Notes: a model not told the origin generated them from the sequence alone. Shown: positions 1-6,017, counted from the stretch's first letter. The stretch: 7,841 bases of DNA from Actinomycetes bacterium (GCA_023437745.1 JAEZFI010000065.1:1-7841); one strand, 5' to 3'. Numbers and translations are program-made.

Positions 1-26
1 GTGGGGGCCCCCCCCGGGGCCCCCAC
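1..26 (-). terminator. Perfect GC hairpin at the window edge, probable second terminator of the cyclase gene
   Basis: Positions 1-11 and 16-26 are perfect reverse complements (11 bp) around a CCCC loop. It is the second of two hairpins downstream of the leftward cyclase gene. No T-tract follows on either strand, so it would be a U-less hairpin terminator of the kind often proposed in GC-rich actinobacteria. The stem begins at the first base of the window and may continue beyond it. It could also serve a gene converging from the left. Confidence 0.5.
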
Positions 27-39
27 CTCGGACACCTCC

Positions 40-74
40 CCACAGACCCTCGGCCCCGGGCGGGGGGTCTGTGG
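40..74 (-). terminator. Stem-loop 19 bases after the cyclase stop codon, probable terminator
   Basis: Positions 40-49 (CCACAGACCC) pair perfectly with 65-74 (10 bp). The stem can extend inward by a T-G wobble and one C-G pair, with a GC-rich loop. On the minus strand it starts about 19 nt after the TGA at 95-93, which is the usual place for an intrinsic terminator. There is no U-run, so termination may be inefficient or rely on the second hairpin at 1-26. Confidence 0.55.
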
Positions 75-92
75 CGTCCTCCGCCCGTCGGG

Positions 93-3000
93 TCAGCGCG
101 CCGGCGTGAGCCCGGGTGCCGCGCCGACGGCGGCCTCCATGATCCTCACCCATCCGACGGGCTCGACGCCCAGCTCGACCCACACGGCGTCCGCGGCGGC
201 ACGGTCGCCGGCGACGACGCCCTCTGCGAGGCCGAGGATCGCCCGAGCGAGGTGGTCGCCCGTGGGCTCGACTGCACGGTGGGCGAGCCGGAACCCCTCC
301 GGTTCGCCGGTGAGCCCGAGGGCCACGCCCGCCATGACCCGGTCGAGGTAGGTGGCGCGAGCCGCCGAGCCGAGCGCCCCGGCCGCCGCCCGGGCCTCCT
401 CGATCCGGCCGGCCGCGGCGCAGACCAGCGCCGACACGGCGAGCGCGTAGCCCGACGACTCCACCTGGGGGACGTGCGCCACGGTGGCGAGTCCCCCCTC
501 GACGTCGCCTTCCATCGCCGACGCCAGACCCGCCGTCACGGCGAGGTCGATCTGCCCGAAGCGGTCGTGGGCCAACGACCGGGCGTGGTCGACGAGCCAG
601 TGGAGATCGGCCCAGAGCGCCGGGTCGCCCAGGTGCACCCGTGCGGACAGGCTGGACACGACGCCGAGCCCGACGTTGTCCGGGCCGGGTGCTCCCCCAG
701 GGGTCGACCCCACGGCGCGGTCCAGCAGCGTGAGCCCCGCACCGACCTTGCCGGCCATCACGTGTGCCCGGCCCCCGAGGGCGTACGCCTGCTCGCTGCC
801 CACGGAGTCGCCCAGCGAGCCGAACGCCTCGATGGCGCGATCGGCGATGCGGACGGCCTCGTCGGTGTTGCCCTCCCACAGGTCGATCGAGCCGAGGATC
901 ACCGCCATCATCCCCTGGCCCCAGTGGTCGCCCCGGCGCTCGGTCTCCCGCATGATCGGCCCGGCCAGCTCGCGGGCCTCGGTGAACCGGCCCTCGCTGA
1001 GGCGGACGAAGGCGAGCAGCCCCATGGCCCAGGCGAGGCCTCCGTTGTCGCCGATCTCGCTGAAGGTCTGCGCCGACTCGTCGAGCCGCGTCTCGGCCTC
1101 GACGATGTTGCCGCGCACGAAGGCGATCCACGCCAGGTTCTGGAGCGCCCAGGCCTCACCGCGGTGGTCGCCGAGGGCCCGGTAGTCCTCGAGAGAGGCC
1201 TCGATCGGCACCTTCGCGGCCTCGTGGTCGTTCCGCAGCAGCGCCGACATGCCCGACCAGCGCAGCGCCTCGGCGCGCCCGTGACGATCCCCGAGGTCCT
1301 CGAAGATCCGCACGGCCCGATCCAGCACCTCGGGGTCGCCCTCGCCGGTCGACTCCCGCGCCGCGGTCTCCCCCAGCTTGGTGAGCGCGTACGCGGTCGC
1401 CGAGGCGTCCCCGCGGCGCTCGGCCAGCTCGAGGGCTGCGTGCGCGTCGGACCGGGCGCCGACGAAGTCCCACTGCTCGCACCGGACCTGGGACCGGCCC
1501 AGGAGCATCGGCAGCATGGCGGCCTCCTGGAGGTCGTCGACCGCCAGCTCGATGCCCTGGCTGTAGAGGCGCTCGGCGAGGGGCCACGACGCCGACTGCT
1601 CGGCGCGGCGCGCCGCCTCGCCGACCCAGCGGATCGCCCGCTCGCACAGGTCGTCGGGCACCTCCACCTCGGACATCTCGCGAGCCAGACGGGTGGCCTC
1701 CAGGTAGTGGCGGGCGACCGTCTCGACGAACGAGTCGTCCACGAACCGACCCTCGACCGCGATCTCGAGGTAGGTGGCGATCCCGAGGTGCCGTCGGAGG
1801 CGGTCGGTCTTGGTGAGGCGGGAGTAGGCGACCTCGCGCACGAGGTCGGACCGGAACGACCACTCGGCGCCGTCGAAGTTGAGGATCTCCTTCGACTCGA
1901 GCTGCACGACGACGCGGCTCACGTCCTTCAGCCCCCGCATCGCCTCGGCGATCTTGCGGAGCGCTTCGAGCGGACCCTCCGAGCCCCACACCGCAGCGTC
2001 CTCGAGCGTGAGCTGCTCCTCGGCGCTCAGGCCGTCGATGCGTGCGGACACCAACCCCCGCAGCGTGTCGGGCAGGTCGACGCCGGCGCCGACCGACACG
2101 CTCCGACCCTCGGTGAGCGTGACCAGCTCCTCGAGGTAGAAGGGGTTGCCGCCGCTGCGGTCGAGGAGGATCTCGCGCAGGCCCGGGTCGAGCTCGCCCG
2201 TCAGCAGCACGTCGAGCAGCTGCTCCAACGGCTCCCGGTCCAGCGGGTCGACGTTGACCACGAGGGAGTTGAACCGGCCGGCCCCGGGGGTCCAGCGGCG
2301 GAGGAGCGACCGGCGGGCCGTGGCGACGAGCACGAACGGGTGCCGGGCCATCTCGTTGCTGAGGTTCTGGAGCGTCTCGAGCACCATGTCGTCGGCCCAG
2401 TGGAGGTCCGCGATCCGGAGCACGACGGGTCGCTCCCGGACCAGCGCCTCCATGTACACGAGGAGCGACTGGGTGGCCTCGCCGCGGGCGCGGGACGGAT
2501 CGAGTCCACGCAGCGGACCCTCGTACCCCATGAGGTGGAGGAGGCCGTTGGTCACCGAGACCACCCGCGGGTCGTCCCCCAGCACCGCGCCGACCGCAGC
2601 CGTCGTCCGCTCCCGCGCCTCGTCGAGGGTGGCGTCGAGCTCGAGCCCGCAACCGTCGCGCACGGCATCGGCGATCGGCCACCAGGGGTTCGCCTCGCCG
2701 TACGGCACGCACCGGCCATTGAGCTCGGCCGCGTCCGGGTGCCGCCGGCGCACGAGCGGTGCGACCTCGTTCGCGAGGCGCGACTTGCCCACACCGGCGT
2801 CGCCGAGCAGGAGGATGAACTGGTGGCGACCGTTCCGGATCGAGACCTCGACGAGGTTGTCGAGGATGAGCAGTTCGGCGTCACGACCGATGAGCGGTGA
2901 GTGAGTGCGCCTCGGGCGGTAGCCCGGGGGCACGACCGCCGCGGTGGCCCGCCACACGTTGACCGGCTGGTCCCGCCCCCGGGCGAAGAGCGCACCGCAC

Positions 3001-3560
3001 GACTCGTAGCTGATGACGTCGCTCGTGGCGTGGTGGGTCGCCTCGCCGACCACGACCGCACCCGGGTCGGCCGAGGTCTGGAGCCGGGAGGCCGTGTTCA
3101 CCACGTCGCCCATCGCCGTGTAGTCGCCGCCCGCCCGGAGCGCCCCCACCAGCACCTCACCGGTGTTGACCCCGACCCGCATGCGGATGTCGACGCCGAC
3201 CTCCGTGGCGTAGGACGCCAGCGTCTCCTGCATCCGCAGTGCGGCGCGCACCGCTCGCTCGGCGTCGTCCTCGTGGGCGATCGGAGCGCCGAAGAGGGCC
3301 ACGATGGCGTCGCCGATGATCTTGTCGACCCGCCCACCGAAGGTGTTCAGGTCACGCACCAACCGCTCGAAGGCACGGTCGACGATCCGCTTCACGTGCT
3401 CCGGGTCGAGCGTCTCGGAGAGCGTGGTGAACCCGACGAGGTCGGCGAACAGCACGGTGACCACGCGCCGCTCCTCGAGGTGCGCGCCGATCGGATGGCC
3501 ACACGACCAGCAGAACCGGGCGTCGGGTGGGCACGCAGCACCACAGCTCTGACACTCCAC
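93..3560 (-). CDS. Zinc-ribbon / class III adenylate cyclase / AAA (STAND-type) ATPase / TPR protein
   Basis: This is a multidomain signalling protein predicted to make cAMP from ATP. Numbered from the GTG at 3560, a CxxC-x10-CxxC zinc ribbon uses C3, C6, C17 and C20. The class III cyclase domain (about 30-205) has metal-binding D40 and D84, purine-selecting K80 with T148 in place of the second selector Asp (class IIIb pattern), and transition-state N155 and R159, so it looks catalytically complete. An ATPase module follows, with Walker A GDAGVGKS (253-260) and a Walker B-like segment ending ADLHWAD (384-390). A TPR tail starts near 650, with Gly-Asp marks at exact 40-residue steps. No C-terminal LuxR-type HTH is seen, unlike some mycobacterial cyclase-ATPase proteins. 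No membrane segment is visible, so it is probably cytosolic. GTG 3560 is preferred because a TATGCT -10 box lies 7 nt upstream and overlaps the alternative ATG at 3572. An upstream ATG at 3641 would add a low-complexity extension. The signal sensed by the ATPase/TPR part is unknown. Confidence 0.9.
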   Translation of the reverse strand: MECQSCGAACPPDARFCWSCGHPIGAHLEERRVVTVLFADLVGFTTLSETLDPEHVKRIVDRAFERLVRDLNTFGGRVDKIIGDAIVALFGAPIAHEDDAERAVRAALRMQETLASYATEVGVDIRMRVGVNTGEVLVGALRAGGDYTAMGDVVNTASRLQTSADPGAVVVGEATHHATSDVISYESCGALFARGRDQPVNVWRATAAVVPPGYRPRRTHSPLIGRDAELLILDNLVEVSIRNGRHQFILLLGDAGVGKSRLANEVAPLVRRRHPDAAELNGRCVPYGEANPWWPIADAVRDGCGLELDATLDEARERTTAAVGAVLGDDPRVVSVTNGLLHLMGYEGPLRGLDPSRARGEATQSLLVYMEALVRERPVVLRIADLHWADDMVLETLQNLSNEMARHPFVLVATARRSLLRRWTPGAGRFNSLVVNVDPLDREPLEQLLDVLLTGELDPGLREILLDRSGGNPFYLEELVTLTEGRSVSVGAGVDLPDTLRGLVSARIDGLSAEEQLTLEDAAVWGSEGPLEALRKIAEAMRGLKDVSRVVVQLESKEILNFDGAEWSFRSDLVREVAYSRLTKTDRLRRHLGIATYLEIAVEGRFVDDSFVETVARHYLEATRLAREMSEVEVPDDLCERAIRWVGEAARRAEQSASWPLAERLYSQGIELAVDDLQEAAMLPMLLGRSQVRCEQWDFVGARSDAHAALELAERRGDASATAYALTKLGETAARESTGEGDPEVLDRAVRIFEDLGDRHGRAEALRWSGMSALLRNDHEAAKVPIEASLEDYRALGDHRGEAWALQNLAWIAFVRGNIVEAETRLDESAQTFSEIGDNGGLAWAMGLLAFVRLSEGRFTEARELAGPIMRETERRGDHWGQGMMAVILGSIDLWEGNTDEAVRIADRAIEAFGSLGDSVGSEQAYALGGRAHVMAGKVGAGLTLLDRAVGSTPGGAPGPDNVGLGVVSSLSARVHLGDPALWADLHWLVDHARSLAHDRFGQIDLAVTAGLASAMEGDVEGGLATVAHVPQVESSGYALAVSALVCAAAGRIEEARAAAGALGSAARATYLDRVMAGVALGLTGEPEGFRLAHRAVEPTGDHLARAILGLAEGVVAGDRAAADAVWVELGVEPVGWVRIMEAAVGAAPGLTPAR

Positions 3561-3567
3561 CGCGGTC

Positions 3568-3573
3568 AGCATA
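3568..3573 (-). promoter_or_regulatory. -10 element TATGCT for leaderless transcription of the cyclase gene
   Basis: On the minus strand TATGCT (3573 to 3568) matches TANNNT and is followed by 7 nt and then GTG at 3560. A transcript would start at or next to that GTG. No clear TTGACA-like -35 lies 17-18 bases upstream. The box overlaps the candidate ATG at 3572, so if the promoter is real that ATG is not transcribed and GTG is the start. Confidence 0.5.
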
Positions 3574-3579
3574 CGGTCG

Positions 3580-3593
3580 GGTCGGGCCCGACC
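3580..3593. promoter_or_regulatory. 14-bp perfect palindrome in the divergent promoter region, possible operator
   Basis: GGTCGGGCCCGACC is a perfect 14-bp palindrome. It lies between the two divergent genes, just upstream of the proposed cyclase -10 box and inside what would be its -35/-10 spacer. That is a typical operator position. The sequence is made almost entirely of G and C in a GC-rich genome, so chance is a real alternative. Confidence 0.3.
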
Positions 3594-3635
3594 TGATCCG
3601 ATTCCCCCAGGTCCGGCGGGCGAGCGGGGGACCCG

Positions 3636-3641
3636 TAACAT
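3636..3641 (+). promoter_or_regulatory. -10 element TAACAT for leaderless transcription of the glycosyltransferase gene
   Basis: TAACAT fits TANNNT and ends 8 nt before the GTG at 3650. There is no Shine-Dalgarno at the normal 5-10 nt distance, so the mRNA probably begins at or beside the start codon. No good -35 is visible. Confidence 0.45.
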
Positions 3642-3649
3642 CGCCAGCC

Positions 3650-5236
3650 GTGGACGGACGTCGGAAGTACACGCTCGGGGTCGGTCTGGTGGGGGTGGTG
3701 CTCACCTTCGTCGCCGCGAAGTGGAACCTGCCCGGCATCGGCAACGACGCGTCGAGCTACATCGCCATCGCCGATCGCATCGCCGCGGGTGGCCAGCTCG
3801 GCTACTTCCTCGAGCCGAAGCTCGGGCTGTGGCCGCCGGGGTTCCCGGCGCTGCTCGCGCTGCCTCGTTGGCTGTTCGACGTGAACCCGGCGACGACGGC
3901 CCTGTGGATCAACGCCTGGGCCCTCATCCCCACGGCGTTCGCCGTGAAGTGGCTCCTCGCCCGCATGGTCGTCGACGAGCGGATCCTCCGGGTGGGGATC
4001 GCCATCTCGGTCCTCGGCCCGGCCACGCTGAGCCAGTCGTACATGGCGCAGACCGAGACGACCTTCACGCTCCTGGTCCTGGTGACGTTCATCGCGCTGA
4101 TCCGGTTCGCCGAGGGCGCCGACCGGCGGTGGATGTGGTTCGGCGCCGCAGTCGTCGCGCAGTGGGCGGCGTTCATGGATCGCTACGTCGGCCTCGTGTC
4201 GATCGGCGCGGGGGCGCTGTGGCTCGTGTTCGAGCGGCTCAGCGGCGAGGACGTCAGGACCCGGTTCCGCAACGGCGTGGCGTTCTTCGTGGCCGCCTGC
4301 GTGGTGCCCGGCGCGTGGATCCTCCGCAACACGATCGTGACCGACTCCCAGTTCGGTCCCCGGGACACGCCGCTCGCCACCTTCAAGGGCAACGCCGTCG
4401 ACGCGCTCACCTCGCTCGGCCAGTTCGTCCACGGCTTCTCCCGCTACGAGCCGATGGAGGCCATCGGCCGCCTCGCCTCCCTCGCTCTGGCCGGCGCAAT
4501 GGGCGTGATCGCGCTGGTGCTCCTTCGGAGGGCGCTGGCCGCCCGGGCCACGCCGGACCGCGGCCCCGTCCCGGTGGCCGCAGCGCTCGTGGGCCACCCG
4601 GCGGCGTTGCTCCTGATCTACGCCGCCGCCCACTGGCTGTACATGATCTACAGCGCCTCGACGATCGCCTTCGACCCGGTGAACACCCGGTACCTCGCCC
4701 CGATGTTCGTCCCGGCGCTCATCGCCGGGTTCGCCCTGCTCGACCGGGCGCTCCGGGACAGCCGGCCAGGCGACCCGCTGGTCCGGCTGGCGTCGGTCGG
4801 GCTCGGCGTGATCCTCGTCGTGCAGCTCGGCGTGGGCCTCGTGCGCGTCTCGGCCTCGTACTGGACCGACGACGCCCAGAACTACAACAGCCCCGAGGCG
4901 CTCGACATCCGCGAGAGCCCGGTGCTGCGGGAGGTCCCCGACGACTGCGACCGCCTGTACTCGAACTTCCCGGAGCTGACCTACCTCGCCGGCTTCGAGG
5001 CGCAGCGCAGCCCCCGCAAGACCAAGTTCGCCAGCCCCGACGTGCAGAAGGAGCTGGAGGACCTCGAGGCGCACCTCGCCGACGGCGGCGACGCCTGCCT
5101 CATCTGGGTCGACGAGGACCGCTACCGGACCCCCCAGTACCAGTGGCAGCTCGACGAGCTCCGCAAGCGCCTCACGATGGAGACGATCGACAGCGACGAC
5201 GACGTCGCGGTCTACCGGATCGTCGGCGTCGCCTGA
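3650..5236 (+). CDS. GT-C-type integral membrane glycosyltransferase (family 39-like)
   Basis: The 528-residue protein is rich in membrane segments, beginning at about 9-25 and continuing to about 400, followed by a soluble C-terminal tail (about 404-528). This is the layout of GT-C enzymes, which move sugars from polyprenyl-phosphate donors onto lipids, glycans or proteins on the outer face of the membrane. Visible family features are an acidic residue in the first outer loop (GNDASSY, D33), a WPPGFPALL segment (61-69), DRYVGL (177-182), AWILRN (222-227) and TRYLAPMFVP (346-355) before a late membrane span. The start is taken as GTG 3650. The frame is open back to 3527, but that ATG would overlap the divergent cyclase gene, and the intervening residues look non-coding. 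A -10 box lies just before 3650. It is apparently a single-gene unit, as the next gene is 308 bases away with its own promoter. Donor and acceptor cannot be read from the sequence. A membrane protein of the same superfamily without transferase activity is possible. Confidence 0.8.
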   Translation: MDGRRKYTLGVGLVGVVLTFVAAKWNLPGIGNDASSYIAIADRIAAGGQLGYFLEPKLGLWPPGFPALLALPRWLFDVNPATTALWINAWALIPTAFAVKWLLARMVVDERILRVGIAISVLGPATLSQSYMAQTETTFTLLVLVTFIALIRFAEGADRRWMWFGAAVVAQWAAFMDRYVGLVSIGAGALWLVFERLSGEDVRTRFRNGVAFFVAACVVPGAWILRNTIVTDSQFGPRDTPLATFKGNAVDALTSLGQFVHGFSRYEPMEAIGRLASLALAGAMGVIALVLLRRALAARATPDRGPVPVAAALVGHPAALLLIYAAAHWLYMIYSASTIAFDPVNTRYLAPMFVPALIAGFALLDRALRDSRPGDPLVRLASVGLGVILVVQLGVGLVRVSASYWTDDAQNYNSPEALDIRESPVLREVPDDCDRLYSNFPELTYLAGFEAQRSPRKTKFASPDVQKELEDLEAHLADGGDACLIWVDEDRYRTPQYQWQLDELRKRLTMETIDSDDDVAVYRIVGVA

Positions 5237-5403
5237 CCGTTCGGCACGCGAAACCGCCACGCCCTCCGGTCCTACGTGCGGGCGAACCCGGTGTCACTCC
5301 GGACTCCCGTGCTGGGGAGTCACCGTTGCATCCGATGGTTCGCTCTGGGGACCAGCCGACGTGGCGGTTTCGTGGCCTGTGTCGTCTCGTCGCCGAACTT
5401 CAG
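5233..5403. repeat. Compound long-range inverted repeat; candidate structured RNA or remnant of a small element
   Basis: Three nested, collinear pairings are visible. CTGA 5233-5236 (including the glycosyltransferase stop) pairs with TCAG 5400-5403. GTTCGGC 5239-5245 pairs with GCCGAAC 5392-5398. CGAAACCGCCACG 5249-5261 pairs perfectly with CGTGGCGGTTTCG 5360-5372 and extends to 5247/5374 through one G-T wobble. The outer and inner stems are separated by 1 base on the left and 17 bases on the right. The enclosed 98 bases hold smaller hairpins. On the minus strand the 5279-5290 hairpin has a TTCG loop. The arms could be the stem of an RNA, an mRNA 3' structure, or terminal repeats of a small mobile element. 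No target-site duplication is evident. A competing hairpin pairs CCTGT 5376-5380 with ACAGG 5406-5410. Confidence 0.55.
5302..5321 (+). terminator. Hairpin downstream of the glycosyltransferase gene, possible terminator
   Basis: GACTCCC (5302-5308) and GGGAGTC (5315-5321) form a perfect 7-bp stem with a 6-nt loop, 65 nt after the stop codon. CGGTG 5289-5293 can also pair with CACCG 5321-5325 to lengthen the stem across a bulge. No T-run follows. It may instead be an internal helix of the larger dyad that encloses it. Confidence 0.35.
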
Positions 5404-5413
5404 CGACAGGATC

Positions 5414-5442
5414 ACTGTGTGCGAGCGCCTGCCGGTTGTCAA
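5414..5442 (-). promoter_or_regulatory. Candidate leftward promoter (TTGACA, 17 bp, CACAGT) facing the inverted-repeat region
   Basis: On the minus strand a perfect TTGACA (5442 to 5437) is followed after 17 bp by CACAGT (5419 to 5414), which matches the -10 consensus at three of six positions. Transcription would begin near 5407, a few bases outside the outermost pairing at 5403, and run leftward through the whole dyad. The -10 lacks the leading T of TANNNT, so this remains a weak call. Confidence 0.25.
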
Positions 5443-5464
5443 GATGGCAGATGGGCGCCATCTG
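5442..5464. repeat. AGATGG repeat cluster forming alternative hairpins
   Basis: AGATGG occurs at 5442-5447, 5449-5454 and 5471-5476, with its inverse CCATCT at 5458-5463. Two exclusive 7-bp stems are possible: CAGATGG 5448-5454 with CCATCTG 5458-5464, or AGATGGC 5442-5448 with GCCATCT 5457-5463. The cluster may be a protein-binding site between the leftward promoter-like pair and the promoter of the gene at 5545. Confidence 0.35.
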
Positions 5465-5532
5465 TGATCGAGATGGTTGCGGGCTCCCCTTTCGCGAGGT
5501 GCATCGGGAGTCGTCCGAAGGGGGGGCGCACC

Positions 5533-5538
5533 TAGGCT
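5533..5538 (+). promoter_or_regulatory. -10 element TAGGCT for leaderless transcription of the cNMP-binding gene
   Basis: TAGGCT fits TANNNT and ends 6 nt before the ATG at 5545. The nearest purine-rich stretch (about 5518-5526) is too far from the ATG to act as a ribosome binding site, so a leaderless mRNA is likely. No good -35 is seen 17-18 bases upstream. Confidence 0.5.
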
Positions 5539-5544
5539 CGCCCC

Positions 5545-5967
5545 ATGGCCGCCTCGTCGAAGTACCTCGACCACCTCCTGCAGGTCCCGCTGTTCAGCTC
5601 CTGCTCCCGCAAGGAGCTGGCGAAGATCGCGCGGGCGACCGACGAGGTGCACGTCGAGGCGGGGACCACGCTGATGGAGCAGGGCAGGCCTGGCCGGGAG
5701 GCGTTCGTGATCGTGGACGGGACCGCCTCGGTGAGCGTCGGCGGCAACGAGGTCGCCCTGCTCGGGCCCGGCCAGCACGTCGGCGAGCTGGCGCTCCTCG
5801 ACGGCGGGCCCCGCACGGCGACCGTGGTCGCGACGTCGGACATGGACCTGCTCGTGATCAGCCAACGCGCGTTCGTCGCGCTGCTCGAGGACGTGCCCGG
5901 CCTCGCCCGCAAGGTCCTGACCAGCATGGCGGCGATGGTGCGCTCCCTGAACGACCAGGTCGTGTAG
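5545..5967 (+). CDS. Stand-alone cyclic nucleotide-binding domain protein (Crp/EPAC-like fold, no HTH)
   Basis: This 140-residue protein is essentially one cyclic nucleotide-binding domain. An N-terminal helix (about 5-32, with VPLFSSCSRKELAKIA) leads into the beta-roll. The phosphate-binding cassette GELALLDGGPRTA (80-92) keeps the Glu (E81) and Arg (R90) that bind the ribose and phosphate of cAMP or cGMP, so ligand binding is plausible. A C-terminal helix (about 117-137) closes the domain. There is no helix-turn-helix, kinase, channel or other output domain, and it is much shorter than a Crp/Fnr regulator (about 220-250 residues). It therefore probably acts by contacting a partner protein. 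ATG 5545 is supported by the domain boundary and by the -10 box 6 nt upstream. It is followed after 55 bases by the Fe-S reductase gene, which has its own promoter-like signal. Read-through is also possible because no clear terminator separates them. Confidence 0.88.
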   Translation: MAASSKYLDHLLQVPLFSSCSRKELAKIARATDEVHVEAGTTLMEQGRPGREAFVIVDGTASVSVGGNEVALLGPGQHVGELALLDGGPRTATVVATSDMDLLVISQRAFVALLEDVPGLARKVLTSMAAMVRSLNDQVV

Positions 5968-5979
5968 CCGCCTGCCCCT

Positions 5980-6017
5980 TGAACGTTGGGGGGTGAGAGA
6001 CGCACGCACTACGTTCA
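5980..6017. promoter_or_regulatory. TGAACGT-N24-ACGTTCA dyad over the Fe-S reductase promoter, possible operator
   Basis: TGAACGT at 5980-5986 and ACGTTCA at 6011-6017 are perfect 7-base inverted copies. Outward the pairing continues through a T-G wobble and two C-G pairs (5977-5979 with 6018-6020). The arms are 31 bp apart start to start, close to three helical turns, so both half-sites would face the same side of the DNA. The right arm overlaps the -10 box and the left arm abuts the proposed -35. Confidence 0.4.
5986..6015 (+). promoter_or_regulatory. Promoter TTGGGG-N18-TACGTT for the Fe-S reductase gene
   Basis: TTGGGG (5986-5991) and TACGTT (6010-6015) are separated by 18 bp, and TACGTT fits TANNNT. 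The -10 ends 7 nt before the ATG at 6023. An AGG at 6017-6019 is only 3 nt from the ATG, too close for a normal Shine-Dalgarno. A leaderless transcript is therefore likely. Confidence 0.5.

Larger units (their letters stand above)
5237..5544. other. 308-base gene-free gap rich in inverted repeats
   Basis: No reading frame here has convincing codon bias. A 63-codon GTG-started frame at 5276-5467 has no recognisable product and cuts across the hairpins. The stretch looks less G/C-extreme than its neighbours. It contains the compound dyad at 5233-5403, the hairpin at 5302-5321, a short hairpin at 5279-5290, a leftward promoter-like pair at 5414-5442, the AGATGG dyad at 5442-5464, and the -10 box of the next gene at 5533-5538. 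Confidence 0.7.

Noticed and set aside
252..2900. Very long open frame (882 codons) on the plus strand, opposite the cyclase gene
   Set aside because: It is the antisense shadow of a GC-rich gene. Its translation is rich in Arg, Gly, Pro and Leu with no recognisable domain, while the minus-strand frame carries clear cyclase and ATPase motifs.
3527..3649. Upstream extension of the glycosyltransferase to ATG 3527
   Set aside because: It would overlap the start of the divergent cyclase gene and both promoters. The added residues look non-coding, and the membrane protein begins naturally near GTG 3650.
3566..5260. 564-codon minus-strand frame opposite the glycosyltransferase gene
   Set aside because: It is a low-complexity charged product with no domain. 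The plus-strand frame shows membrane segments and family motifs.
5321..5360. GGTTCGCTCTGGGG resembles a tRNA T-arm
   Set aside because: The flanking bases do not form a T-stem, and no acceptor, D-arm or anticodon arm can be laid out around it.
5276..5467. 63-codon GTG-started frame in the gap before the cNMP-binding gene
   Set aside because: It has no ribosome binding site, no -10 box at the leaderless distance, no recognisable product, and it runs across the inverted-repeat arms and hairpins.
5405..5480. TGTGA/TCAC-like words that could be a cAMP-receptor (Crp/GlxR) binding site
   Set aside because: No pair has the TGTGA-N6-TCACA spacing. Only isolated half-site words are present.
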